Below are positions 46,399 to 58,500 of a stretch of 64,000 nt of DNA, piece by piece. Origin of the DNA: Panicum virgatum (Eukaryota > Streptophyta > Magnoliopsida > Poales > Poaceae); the NCBI RefSeq assembly GCF_016808335.1, contig NC_053149.1, positions 20,804,733 through 20,868,732 on the forward strand, in the 5' to 3' direction. The notes below the pieces were generated by a model. That model did not search any database, was not told where the DNA came from, and was given only the letters and a program-made list of their open reading frames with translations. A program made the translations under genes and the position numbers. Each line of letters opens with the position of its first letter. Position 1 is the stretch's first letter.

Positions 46399-47091
46399 CT
46401 TTATTTTAACTAACAATGATATTTTATGCATATTACTAATATCCTTATTTTAACTAACAAATTAAGAGCTCGGCCTCCTCCACTAGGTCTGACTAAATAA
46501 TGGTCATCATCCAGCTCTTCTACACAAATGTTTTTTTTAAGAAACCAGCAGGAGCACTGCCAAATCATTTAAAGAAGAGCTTCTACACAAATGTTGTCAC
46601 CTTAATCTAACCAATGCGTTGCAGCCACTAGGCCCAAGTAATTAATCAATGAATTACTGGCGTGGCTAGGCTTGTTTTTAGTCGTCGTCATTATTGTCCT
46701 CCCACGTACTCATCCTCATCGCCTCCCACACGGCCACACTCATTATGCACACCTTATTATCCGTATTTTAATAACAACTCTAATTCAAATCCATATATTA
46801 GTGCACCACTTGACATTATATTTAGTGTAAACATATTTTTCCATATATGTCTTATATTTCACAACATGGTATAAATTGATCGCTAACGATACAATACAAA
46901 TACATTCTGTATATATTGCCAACAGGCTAACGTAGATAGATAGATAGATTATCAACCACATTCACATGAAATGAGCATCGATCATCATGCATGGACGAGT
47001 CAAGCACCTTTTTCTTTTAAATAAAGGATATATATTATCCGGCTTCATCTACACAAGGTAGAATCAGTCCTCTTATTACAAACGAGTAAAA
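46399..47091. other. Intergenic stretch without gene
   Basis: Nothing is recognised apart from a short GATA repeat at about 46934-46950. Confidence 0.6.
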
Positions 47092-47096
47092 GGTTC

Positions 47097-48557
47097 TGAA
47101 AGGATCGGGTGCTCTAGCCTAAGAGGGGGAGGGGGTGAATTAGGCACTAATAAAAACTTAGACATATGGCTCCAACTAGTTTGCACAAAACTTAAACTAA
47201 AACATGCTATCTAGATGTGCAACTAGGTTGTTCTAGTGTGAAACCCCTATCCCAAAAGAGTTTAGCAACCTATAGCCTTTCCTATCAAGAAATTACTCTA
47301 TGAAAGTAAAGACATACAAATTGCTAGTATGAAATGCGGAAGCTTAAAGAGCGGGATAGGAGATAGCAAACTCTTGATGCGGGTGTTTATCTCGTGGTTC
47401 GGTTAGCCACAAAGGCACACCTACATCCACATTGTTGTAGCACTCACTAAGAGTATTGCTACTCGGCCACCAAGTCTCTTCCGTGAACACAATCACGGTC
47501 ACCTTGGCCCCGGGTTCCACTAAGGAGCTTCTCCACAAAGGATGGGGTCTCCACGTCCCCCGCACAAAGTGTCGTCGCCGCTCCACACCAAGTCGGAGGG
47601 TCGATGACGTTGCCGGCGAGCTTCAAAGCTCCAAGGTGCCGGCACACCAAGCTCTTGTTTTGGTTCACTAGAGAACCACAGCACAAAGGCTCAAGGCTTT
47701 GCAATCACACTCACTAAGAGCTAATCTAGCACTCACACTTTACAAAGCTAGTGCTAAAAGCTAAGGATATGATCAATGAGCTCTTGTATGGCTTAGAGGT
47801 GTTCTTGGATGTGTATGAGGTGTCTTGGGACTCCAGCAATCTTCAAATGGCCGGGGTGAGGCATATATATAGGCCACCAAGTCTTGTAGCCGTTGCTCCA
47901 ACGGTCAGCAAAAAATCTGCGTATCATCGGATGAACCGATGCCTCTGGCAGGGGTAGCGTCGGTTCATCCGGTCACTCTTAGATCCGAAGTAGCCGTTGA
48001 ACTCCTGACTCAGTATGCGACCCCACCGGCTTAACCGATGACCTGGCGTCGGTTCAACCGGTCACTCAACTAGTCGTTGGCCTCTTTCTCTCCTGCTGAC
48101 GTCATTACACCGGTGCTTTGCTCCGATGCCTCGCCGGTTCAACCGGTGCTGAAGACTTGCCTCCTGCGCGCTTGACATCATCTCTGGAACATGGTACGTT
48201 GAATGTACCGATGCCTATCTTGAAGCCGTCGGTTCAACCGGTGCTTCACTTGATCTTCACATGATCTCCAGAAGCGCACAGACTTGTGCCAATAGCCAGG
48301 CCGTCGGTTCATCCGACAACCATCGGATGCACCGATGCCTATGCATCGGTTCTTCCGGTGCTACTGATTTCAGTAGAACTCGTCCAATTCTGCGTTTCTT
48401 TGAGTTCTTTCTTCGTGTTTTGCTTTGCATAGCCTTTTTACTTCATCCCTGGGATCTAGAATTGTTCACTTAACAATACCATTAGTCCCATTGATTGCGT
48501 TGTCATTCAATCACCAAAATCACTCGAAATGGCATAAATGGTGTCATGTTCGTTACA
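47097..48557 (-). mobile_element. Solo LTR flanked by GGTTC
   Basis: The ends are TGAAAGGATCGGG at 47097 and TTCGTTACA at 48557. The duplication GGTTC lies at 47092-47096 and 48558-48562, and there is no internal retroelement sequence. On the minus strand it begins TGTAACGAACATGACACC. It holds at least five dyads of the type CGGTTCAACCGG or CGGTTCATCCGG between 47925 and 48361. The layout and dyads resemble LTRs of grass Copia elements of the SIRE/Maximus kind, but the family is not certain. It ends 113 bp from the chitinase stop codon. Confidence 0.85.
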
Positions 48558-48670
48558 GGTTCCACACTCTCGTGCAAGCAAGTCCAAGCAAGATAAACAA
48601 ACTGCAACAAGTTTCTCTTATGATTAATGGAAACCTAGTCGACTCGGACCATGCATGGACGAGCCAACAC

Positions 48671-49706
48671 CTAGCAATAGAGGTTGTTCCCCGGGTCGAC
48701 GCCGAACTGGTTGCAGTACTGCACGTAGAAGCGCACCCGCGCTGTCATTTCGGCGGTGTTCTTCCCGCCATGGCACTCGTTGGCGCCGTTGATGGGCCTG
48801 ATGGTGGCACCGAACCCCTGGGGCATCAGCCGCTGCATGTTGGTCATCCAGAACCAGAGCGCCGACTTGAACGACACCACGGGGTCCTGCGCCACCGTGT
48901 CCGGGTCCTTCAGCCCGTCGAAGCCGATGCTCCTCCCCGCCGCCCCGTAGTTGAAGTTCCACGACAGCTGCAGCGGCCCCCGGCCGAAGTACCCCTGCCC
49001 TGGGTAGCACGGCCACTGCACGTCACCCTGGACGCAGTAGTTCGAGGTCGGCCGAACCTCGTTGATGTAGCACATATCTGCAGCCAATTGCATGCAAAGC
49101 CGCCATCATGCCAGCAAAATTAGCGAGTAGCGACAAATAAATTTAGAATTAAATCCCATGGATGAATGTTCGTTTGAGTTCTGCATATTTTGCTAGATGC
49201 AAAAAAAATTTAGTAATGAAGTTTTCAGTTCTGAATTTTAGTCGTTATGCCTCAAGCAACTTACGTCCGGTCTCGTGCGTGACGTGCGCGAAGAAGGCGG
49301 CGATCTCACGCTTGCCGTCGGCCTCCGAGCCCTCACGCGCGAACCCCGGGTACGCGCCGGCAGCCTCCAGGAAGGCGCCTAGCGTGTAGAAGCCTAAGCC
49401 CTCGCACCATCTCCCGGCGTGAGACTTGATGCCGTTGAAGAACGAGCTGGTGACGACGCTCGCCACGGACGCACCGCCACTCGGGGCGCCGCCGCCGCCG
49501 CCCGACGACCCCTGGCACGGGCCCGACCTGCACCCCTCACCGCAGTAGGCGCTGGTGGTGCCGCAGTATCCGTACTTGCTGCAGCAGACGTCTGGCTGGC
49601 AGCCGCAATTCTGCGCGGCCGCAGGGCCGGCGGCGATGAGGAGTGTCGTCAGGCCGACAGTCATGACCGCTAGAACCATGGTCGTCGGCGTTGGTGAGTT
49701 TGCCAT
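48671..49706 (-). CDS. Class IV chitinase (GH19) with hevein domain
   Basis: There are two exons: 49706-49265 and 49077-48671, joined by a 187 nt intron (donor GTAAGT, acceptor GCTGCAG). They give 282 residues with no break. A signal peptide (1-31, cut before QNCGC) is followed by a hevein chitin-binding domain (32-64, eight Cys, CCSKYGYCGTTSAYCG), a Gly-rich hinge and the glycosyl hydrolase 19 domain. The catalytic Glu pair is E145 in THETGH, created across the splice site, and E154 in CYINE, nine apart as in other class IV enzymes. The domain ends NNLYC. It cleaves chitin, is probably secreted to the apoplast, and is usually a defence protein. The start was chosen at 49706 because the signal peptide begins there; the frame stays open 165 nt upstream without function. 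Confidence 0.95.
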
Positions 49707-49814
49707 GCTGGGTAGGGTATGTAGGAGCTTCAGCTGCTTATAAGCTCTATGCTTTAATGTCAGGTAATTGAGCGTGGCAATGGCAATGTCAGGTAATTGA
49801 GCCTGGTGTGGATC

Positions 49815-49820
49815 TTTATA
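49815..49820 (-). promoter_or_regulatory. Probable TATA box of the chitinase gene
   Basis: On the minus strand it reads CTCTATAAAGATC, about 110 nt upstream of the start codon, a plausible distance for a short leader. No defence-type element was identified with confidence. Confidence 0.6.
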
Positions 49821-49871
49821 GAGATCGAGACCAATCAAGCAGGCGTACATCTCTCGATGTGGACGATCCAT

Positions 49872-50699
49872 TGTTAAATATTGTAGTCTCAGTTTGAAAT
49901 AATAACTTAATCAGGCACATCAGCCAATACGTATACCTCGTCGAGGAAAAAACAAGAACAACGTAGTTACGTAGTACCTGCCACAAGTTGAAAGCCTGAA
50001 ACATATATACTGGATTTGGATCGCTCCCGTGCAGGACTACTTGGTGGAAATCCGCATCCTCTACTGGCAGACGTTCCTTTCCACTCAGCTGTAAAAATAA
50101 AGCAGTTTCAAAAAAAACAAAACTTGACACATCTTTGGCCAAAGAAAATGTTGACACACGTATATTTTGTTAAAAAAACACCGGCAAAAGTTTTGTTGCG
50201 CTTCGGCCTATACTTTTTCAGTAAATCCGGGTACATATTAATAAAGAAAAAGTATTACAATAAACAACAACACAAACACACACAACGATAGTGACTAACA
50301 AGACAGAACCGTGTATCAGAATAACATAATTCTACAAAGCTACCTCTGTTTCAAGTATCAACAATAATGGAAGTGTCCCCTGCACAAGCATAAGAGCACC
50401 TGCATACGGGAGGGGTTCTTCATAGCATTGCCTTCAAGGAGGGTATCATGTTCACTTACACCGCACCAATGCACCACTATCTAGAGATCCAGCCTTAGGT
50501 TTTCCAACCAAGAGAACCCCGAGAGATGGAAGACGTACCTCATGATAATGCCTCCAAGTGAAACATGGTGCCAAAGACATCACCACTAATGTTGGCATCG
50601 GTAAGGTGCCGAGCAAGGGTTACACCCGAAGCCCCCACCCCCCCAAATAATCCTCATCCCCACATGTAGGAGTCCCAGCAATACCGCACCAAGCAAGCC
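49872..50699. other. Chitinase upstream region, no gene
   Basis: No ORF is supported. The part after 50350 has wording seen in degenerate grass retroelements (CCTTCAAGGAGGGTATCATG) but no domain. A C-run lies at about 50638-50645. Confidence 0.5.
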
Positions 50700-50701
50700 C
50701 T

Positions 50702-51330
50702 CTATGGGATGCAGGGTCTGGAGGTCGTTTCTAGACAGTGTCTACACCACGGCAAGGGCGACGGCAGCTCCTTAGTGAACTCCGTGGCCAGCGTCCTCCC
50801 GGACACGGTTGGGACGTCCTGCAGATGAGCAGCAACATAGTTGCCTCGGGCATTTACCGCTTCTGTGGTGGTGGCTGCTGCGTCAAGGAAGGTATGGACT
50901 TGCAATTCTAGGGCTGAAAGGAGAATACAGAAAGGAATCGATTGGAGTTCGGCACTACTTCAGAGGAGGGTTTTTCTCTATGGATTACGAGAAAATTAAC
51001 TGCTACCCTGGCGTCCGCAACAACAAGTTGGGCGCGTACGGCTTTCATCGTCTGGTCGGCAGCTAATCGCCCTGCTTCAGCCGCCTCTAGGCTAACCTAG
51101 AGACGATCGGTCTTGATGGTCTCCGCCGAGTAATTTTGGCGAGCTTCATCCTTCTCGAGCGTCTAGATGAGTTCTCGAGTCACCTCGTCAATGCCGTGGA
51201 AGGGACTCGGTGGCTCTGAAGAAGAAGCGCGAGGCAGCGCATTGGAGGCTTCATCATCTCTACAGAAGCCAAGAACCGATTAAAGTTAATCAGGCTAGAG
51301 CGAGTTGCGGAGATGGCAGATTCATTACCC
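50702..51330 (-). pseudogene. Antisense ORF of a second Tat element
   Basis: In minus sense, an N-terminal helical part (LEAAEAGRLAADQTMKAVRA, ending ADARVA near 51005) and a C-terminal exon (MQVHTFLDAAATTTEAVNARG, 50905-50702) resemble the two main exons of the aORF at 25306-26023. Stops lie in the first part (for example at about 51160 and 51110). The unit is truncated at 50700. It lies on the strand opposite to the LTR at 51788-52972, as in the first Tat element. Confidence 0.6.
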
Positions 51331-51787
51331 GTGGCGGCGATGAACGACCAGCGGCTGATTGGAGCAACCTTCCCCTGCGCACTTGCTTCCCGCCATTGCT
51401 AGTGAAAGTTGGGGCTAGGTTTTTCTTCAAAGCAGAGGAGGCGAGGGCCGATCAAGCTTGGTATGATTGGCCGTACCAATAGTCACTATTTATGGCCGAG
51501 AAAGGTGGAGCTCAATCGGCCAGAGGAAGGTGAAACGTCTTGACCCAGGGGCGAATTGGAATAGATCAGAGGTGAAAAGACAGAAGGCAAACCGTCGCGT
51601 TACGAATGAGTTTCCAGAAAGGTAGAGCGCTAAGGGCAAAGAAGAGTTTTTCAGCTCGCCGCTCACACAGGACGCGAGGAATCAACTATGTAGAGTCAGA
51701 GTCCACGCGGAGGAGAAGGAAGACTAATCGGACTGCAGGAGAATTTCGGGAGTAAAAATTATATTTCACTTCAAAATTGGAGGCATG

Positions 51788-52972
51788 TGTTGACACCGTT
51801 TTTTAGCACGTGTCAATCTTTTGTGCAGATGGCCGATGAGAATGGGCCAACGCTGGAAGAAAGAAAAGAAGCTAAGGCAAATGGGGCATTTGGGCTAGAG
51901 AAGACATTGCAGCCGATGGAGCTAAGGAAAGAACTGGCGGTTAAAGTGAGCAAATTATCTTAATTTTTTTGTATCATTCAGTTAGGAAAGTTTGTTTTGT
52001 GTTTCGCAAGTTATAATCTCGCCGTATTGGCAACATGGTCTAGGTTTAGGCTATAAATAGCATACCTCTGGCATTTGTAAACATTGATCAATCACATCCG
52101 AACATAATCTTTACATTCAGCACATCTACTTTTCCGCATGCGACTTTGCCATAGTTGCAGTAGCTTTTTTCTCTTTTACGAGTTCTTCTCAGCATGAACG
52201 TTCATTGTTTGCTGCTAAGTTCCGTGTCAAATTGTGTAGGCAGGTCTAGGTTGACGGCACATCACTTCTTCCTCTATTTATAGTGTTCAAAGTTATCGAG
52301 TAAGTTAGATCCATCCGGCGGGGTTTAACTTATTCACTAGTAATCGAGCCCTCTAGATCCATCCGGCGGGGTCTGGTTTATTCACCATTTTATCGATAAA
52401 AGTTATCAATCTGTTAGGTTAATTTATCTGTTGATCTAGCCTGTTGCTGCTTTTATCATCAAGTTATCGATAATTGCTTAGATCTTGCTTGGTTAATCCG
52501 TTTAATTTGATTTGCTTTAAGTTTTTACCACAAGTTGTCGGCATGGCATCTGCTTAGATCTTGCTAGGTTAATACGTTTAATCTAGCTTACATTAGGCTT
52601 TTGTCACAAGTTACCCAGCTTAGATCTATCTTGCTTAGTTACCTCCCGTGACCTGATCACGTAGGCCGATTTTGACTTGGATCTAGGTGTTGCTCACAAG
52701 CTGCACTGCTTTAAGCATGGCTTGCATCCCCACGATCGTCTGTATGATAGCCGATTGCTGGCTTCATCCATATCGGCTGGCTAGCTGATAGCCTTTTGCA
52801 TCTAACGTCTACCCTCCTTATCAATTGTAGGTCAAATTGACTGGCACGCCTAGCGCACCACACGAGTGCCTGTCGGGTTCGGTATATTGGAGCGAAACAG
52901 ATCTCCCCGGCCCTATAGCATACATGGAGTGCGAGGATTCCCCGTCCGCCGGGGGAAGTTTTCGCATCAACA
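51788..52972 (+). mobile_element. 3' LTR of a second Tat element
   Basis: It starts TGTTGACACC, ends CGCATCAACA, and is 1185 bp long. It is preceded by a polypurine-like AAAATTGGAGGCATG and by the antisense ORF. Its ends match the LTR family at 13535. TSD base calls on the right would be CTGCT (52973-52977). No 5' LTR is present, so the element is truncated on its left. Confidence 0.8.
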
Positions 52973-53382
52973 CTGCTCATGTGCACTAGGTAGTCAATGG
53001 AGAAGATACCGTTGTCATTGAAGGTAATTTAGAAAACCTTTTATGAAACAAAAAAGGAGTCCATGAAAATGATTTTGAGGAAGATGATGAAGAAGATAAA
53101 GAAGATGACACTATCTTCCAGTATTGTAGTGATGCCAGTGACACCAATGGGAATAGTATAGATGATGATGATGATGATGATTAATTTTGGCCGAGTGTGT
53201 CGTTGTTGCCTTTTAACGGACATGCAAACAACTTTACAAGTAGGTGTTCTTTATTGTTATGCTGTTGTACTGTAATAATTTTTTATGATGTTGATTGCAC
53301 TGTAATGATGCTGTTATGGAAGAATAACACATTTACAAAAGCAAAAGATTAGATTGTTCATTCATAATCTTTAAGATACAAT
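52973..53382. other. Unidentified stretch with a GAT run
   Basis: A plus-strand acidic frame (EEDDEEDKEDDTIFQYCSD, around 53080-53145) ends in a GAT microsatellite at about 53160-53181. I could not place it in a family. It lies 3' of an antisense ORF of the Tat type, so it may belong to the same element. Confidence 0.4.
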
Positions 53383-54159
53383 TTAATCTTCACTTAAGAA
53401 GACCCTTTTTACAACACTATCCGTGCTGACATCATTGCCGATGGCATCGGTGGCTACATGAAACTGCATAATGAGCTCGTCGAAGCCTACTCGATCTTCT
53501 CCTCCAGGGAAGATAGGCTCCAAAAGGTGAAGCATGTGCCCGGTACAAGTTTGCGCCACAGCCACAGCAGCTGCAGCCCCCTGGCGGACCCCGTGGGTGG
53601 CGATGTCCCTAGCGCGGTTGGGGATGTGCTACAGTCGATCCATGAGCAGGTCACCTCAGGTGTTCACCCTGGTGGCTGCGTCGTTCGTCGCTTAGTGGAG
53701 GGGCTAAATTTGTGCCTCTAGTGCTTTCCATGCAGAAAGAGGAGATGGTTATTATAGAACGGACTCTTGGTTGGTTGAGAACAAATTTTGCTTAGAGAGG
53801 AGAATCGTACCTGCAACTCTGGCATCTGCATCGGGCAACATCGCCTGAGTGGAGGAGGTCTCACCCTCGACGACAGCTAGGGCGTCCTGGGTGGCCACCA
53901 AGTAGAGCCGGAGATGCCCAACCTCACGAATTGCCTCAGAGTAGAGGTCGCAGGTCCCCTTCCACCAATAGAGGTAGCGCCGAGTGTCATATCCATTGAA
54001 GGAGCTTGCTGCTGCTGTGGATTCGGCGTCGCGAGCACCACTGTGAGCCAAGCCAGCCATTGAGATGGCCCGTATGATCAGAACAGAGTTAGTGGTATGA
54101 ACATGCATGAGGCCACGCGGCATAAAGATCTTCTTACTCTTGGTGGTGAAGGCGGGCAC
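53383..54159 (-). pseudogene. Antisense ORF of a third Tat element
   Basis: A first exon ends near 53811 at a GTACG donor (YLVATQDALAVVEGETSS, ADARVAG). A second exon at about 53725-53383 contains LEAQI, a TAG, and then IATHGVRQGAAAAVAVAQ and FDELIMQFHVATDAIGNDV, ending FLSED. It is the same ORF type as 25306-26023 and is disrupted by at least one stop. The second Athila was inserted just upstream of its start. Confidence 0.6.
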
Positions 54160-54211
54160 GAAGTGGTAGATTGACTTCTCGAGCTCCTTCTGCTGGGTGC
54201 TTGTTGTTAGC

Positions 54212-55428
54212 TATTGGCGCTCCTTAAGTACCCATTTTACTATATGATTAGGAGTTGTTTTGGTAAATTCTTCGGGATGATTCATGTACTAACCCGCCAC
54301 TTGGCACCCGAACTTGACCGTTTTCGATTTTGTCCTGGATTTTGGAGCATGTTGCATTTTGACAGGAAATTGGACATTTTCGGAGATGTTTTGACGCATG
54401 GTTATAACTGGGCTAAGATGAGGAATAAGAGGAAGATTCAACACGCAAAAGATGGGACCGAAAGGGGCCAGAAAAGGCCCAGGCCGGCCGGCCTGGACTC
54501 CTTGGGCCGGCCGGCCTAGCCCTTTTCGGAGCCCAATCGGTCTCGGTTTTCTTCAGCACGAAGTATGCGTCAACCCTAATCTATGTTTTACTAAAACCAC
54601 CGACCATATCTGCCTATAAATACCCCGAAGCCGCCGTCAAAGAGGAGCACGGCAGAAGCACGGCAGAAAGATCGCAGAGATCGCAGAGAAAGAGCATCCA
54701 GAGATACATTCGAGTTAGACACAAGAGAAAGGCGACACCGGAGGCCTCATCGTCCCTCGGCGCCGCTGCAAGTTGGAGGACAGCAAGGGATCCATCCCTT
54801 GCCGAAGATTTCGTCACCATGATCGACTACACTTCGTTTAGCTTCATGGGGTAAAGTCCTCGTTTGTTCATGGGGTTGTAAGGAGATCTTGAGTTGTAAT
54901 TGCCGAATCCTTTATGAGATTGATCTATCACGATTCTTGTTGATGATACTTTGATGCCTAATAGTTCGCGACTTGGCTTTGGGTTTGCTTTGCTCTTGCA
55001 TGGTTTATTTAGATTACATCAACTATCGTGTTCTTGTTGATTCGTTACCGATTATCCTCGTGTAGTGACAGTATGCGGGAGGGAAAGATTTTGATCTTGG
55101 AACACACCTTTGGTAGATTAGATCCATTCTTCGTTGCTTGGCGATTACATCTCTAGTGATCCTAGACCATATGGACAAATGCTCTTCATATCTTGTGCAC
55201 ACATCTATCATTGCTCACTAGTCTAGATTAGATTAGATTGGTTAGATTAGATTTATTTCACACTCAATCACTCAATATAGATCTTTTACCAACATCATTA
55301 GTGCTTAGTTAAGCATAGTAATACACTTGTTCCGTGGATTGATAAACCTTGGGGGAATACTCTAAGGGAAAAGCTACACGATCCGTGCGCTTGCGGTACG
55401 TAAATTGGCACTTTAAGAAGCGTCAACA
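54212..55428 (+). mobile_element. 5' LTR of the second Athila
   Basis: The LTR is 1217 bp, ending GCGTCAACA. A TATA box (TATAAATA, 54615-54622) lies in CTATAAATACCCC. A paired GC dyad lies at 54481-54518. Confidence 0.9.
54615..54622 (+). promoter_or_regulatory. LTR TATA box
   Basis: TATAAATA lies about 400 nt into the LTR, and the same sequence is found in the 3' LTR at 63765-63772. Transcription probably starts about 30 nt downstream. Confidence 0.65.
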
Positions 55429-55436
55429 AGCTTTTC

Positions 55437-55454
55437 TGGCGTCGTTGCCGGGGA
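55437..55454 (+). other. Primer binding site, Asp-tRNA type
   Basis: TGGCGTCGTTGCCGGGGA, eight bases after the LTR, differs from the Asp-tRNA complement by one base. Confidence 0.8.
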
Positions 55455-55562
55455 ACAAGCGATTTTGCTACGTTTAATTTTGTATTAATTTTGTTGGTTA
55501 CTAACACCTAACCTTTTCCCTAGAATTTTTTTTGTTTTCTTGTTTTTGTTTTGATTGTCTAG

Positions 55563-58500
55563 ATGGGCCATCTCATTCAACACATGGAGGAAGGAGAAAA
55601 ATCACTAAGGGATTATGCAAGCCTGCGATCGGAGGACTTCGACATGCAAAAATCAGATTCGGTGTTGCGAGCCACCGAGTACGAGATCAAGCCTCAAATC
55701 ATCAAGATGGTGGCGGCAAACCCCTTTAGAGGAGATGAGACGGACAACCCATACAGACATATCAAGTGATTCACAATGCTATGCAATACGGTACAACAAG
55801 ACGGAGTTCTGCTAGCTTGGTTTAGATGGAATCTTTTCCCATACTCACTTGCGGAAGAAGCGAGAAGATGGTTTGCACTTGCATCCTTCGAGGTAAAAGG
55901 AAATTGGGATGACTTGATGAAGAAATTTTGCGAGCAGTTCTTTCCGTTAAGCAAGGTTCAACATATTCGGAAGCAAGTGATCAACTTCGTGCAAGGAGAA
56001 GAAGAAGGGATAGATCAAGCATGGGATAGATTCAATGGATTGATTGAACAAGGACCGAAGCTCGGATTTTCCGGTGAAGTACTCTTGCATACCTTTTATT
56101 TTTCCCTAACCCCCGAGTGCATGCAATTTGTTCAAATGTGTGCAGGAGGAGATCTCATGGAGAAAACACTCACGGAAGCCACCCAACTCCTACAAAAAAT
56201 CAGCAAGGGTGCAGCCATACGAAGAGATTGGGAAAAACGATGTTCGGCAAGCTCCGAAGAAGAATCTCAAGTGCGGGTGCTTGCTGGAATTTTCAGAAAA
56301 GAGGCATCGAAAGTGAAGGAAGAACAACCGAAGCATGTGAAAGTCATAGAGACAAACCACGATGAAGAAGCATCAATCTGGAGTGCAACGAAAGATGACC
56401 CGGAAAAGAAAGGAAGAACCATGGGCACCGCCAAATTGCTAAGGGAATTCGAGCAAATGGATTGGATACCAATTGACTTTGGAAGATTGTTCGACAAAGC
56501 AAGACCGCATCCAAATCAGCGAGGAATGGCGAAGGTGATAGCGGAAGACTTCCCGCCGGATAATCACACGGGATATACATTTGGCAAGGAATCGGCCGGT
56601 GATATTATTCGGAAACTTTTTGAAGAAAAAGAGGAAGAGATTGACTTAGACGAAGTGCTGGAGATCAAAAGGACCCTAGGAGTGAACTCGGAATCGTCAC
56701 CCTACGCGCACATAGCCCAAGTATATGTGATTGGAAGCGATCAAGGCGAAGGTAACCCATCACCCACACCTCGTGTTGATTGCATAATAGAAGGAATAAA
56801 ATATTGCAATGTTTTATGTGACGTTGGCGCCCATGTTAGTGTGATGAGTTCCAAAGTTTATGTTGAGCTTTTTAATGAAACATCAAACCTAGATGCCACA
56901 ATCATTAAATTGATCATGGGAGATGGTAGATTAATCAAACCGCTAGGAGTGCTTAGAAATCTAAATGTTGCCATAGCGGGTAAAAAAATTCCTACCGACT
57001 TTTTTGTGATTAATGCTAGTGATGATGAGCATGAAGGCATAATCCTTGGAAAACCCTTTCTCAAATTAGTGAATGCTATTCTAGATGTTGGAAAAGGGAT
57101 TGTCACTTTTGATCTAGATGGAGAGAAGCACACAATTGAATTTCATTCAAACCCGTCTTTTGCTTCACCTCTACCTCTTGATAATGAACAGGTAGAGAGC
57201 ATTCGTTCCATTGATTCTTCCAGGGATCCTCTCCAACGCGCTTTGGAGAATGGAGACGCTCAAGATGATCAAGATGGAGAACTAGTGGAAACAATGGAAG
57301 AGTTGAAGCCGCAACACGGGAATTTGGAAGAAGAAAAATTTGAAGACATTGGAGAGTTAGATCAAGAAGAGGATGGTGCACCCGATGTTGAGATGAAGCC
57401 ACTCCCCAAGGGATTGAAATATGAATTTTTGGAAGATGGCAAGACTTTTCCGGTGATTATTAGCGACGAATTAAGCCCGGAAGAGACGGAGAAGTTGCTG
57501 AATTTATTGAAGAAGCACAAAAAGGTGATCGGCTACTCGATTAACGACTTGAAAGGTATTAGCCCCGCTTTTTGCACACATCGTATACAACTCGAGGAGC
57601 AATACAAGCCGGTCGTAGAGCGTCAAAGGAGGTTGAGCCATGCTATGCGTGATGTGGTGCAGAAGGAGGTTATCAAATTGCTGAATGCCGGAATAATATA
57701 CTCCGTGCCACATAGTGAATGGGTAAGCCCCGTGCATTGCGTTCCAAAGAAAGGAGGACTCACGGTTGTGAAAAATGAGAAGGAGCAATTGATACCACAA
57801 AGAACCATCACGGGATGGAGGATGTGCATCGATTATAGAAAATTGAATAAGGCAACGAGGAAGGATCATTTTCCACTACCATTCATTGACGAGATGCTAG
57901 AAAGGTTGGCAAAGCATTCACACTTTTGTTACCTTGATGGATACTCGGGATTCTTCCAAATACCTATTCATCCGGATGATCAACATAAGACCACGTTTAC
58001 TTGCCCGTATGGAACTTTTGCATATCGGAGGATGCCTTTTGGATTGTGCAATGCGCCCGCTTCTTTTCAAAGGTGCATGATGGCTATATTTTCAGATTTC
58101 ATAGAAGAGATTATGGAGGTATTCATGGATAATTTCTCGGTGCATGGTACTAGCTTTGATAATTGCTTGGAAAATTTGGAGAAAGTTCTTAAAAGATGTG
58201 GAGAGGTTGATCTTGTGCTTAATTGAGAGAAGTGTCATTTCATGGTGAAAGAAGAAATTGTTCTCGGCCATGTTATCTCCGAGAGAGGGATAGAGGTGGA
58301 CAGAGCAAAAATAGAAACCGTGGAGAAGTTGCCACCACCTACGGACATCAAATCTTTGAGGAGCTTCCTCGGTCATGCCGGATTCTATAGGAGGTTTATA
58401 AAGGATTTTTCAAAAATCACCAAGCCATTGACACAACTTCTCCAAAAAGATGTGGAATACATCTTCGATAGTGATTGTCTTCACGCATTTCGAACACTCA

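Noticed and set aside
48425..49123. 232-residue plus-strand ORF over the chitinase
   Set aside because: It is the antisense of exon 2, where the GC-rich third codon positions leave the frame open.
49872..50291. Second gene upstream of the chitinase
   Set aside because: Only short frames rich in Lys, Phe and Asn, as expected from AT-rich DNA. No splice-linked coding pattern.
55767..55769. TGA as programmed readthrough between gag parts
   Set aside because: It lies inside the gag domain, not at a gag-pol border, and similar TGA changes occur at unrelated places in the same element. Mutation is simpler.
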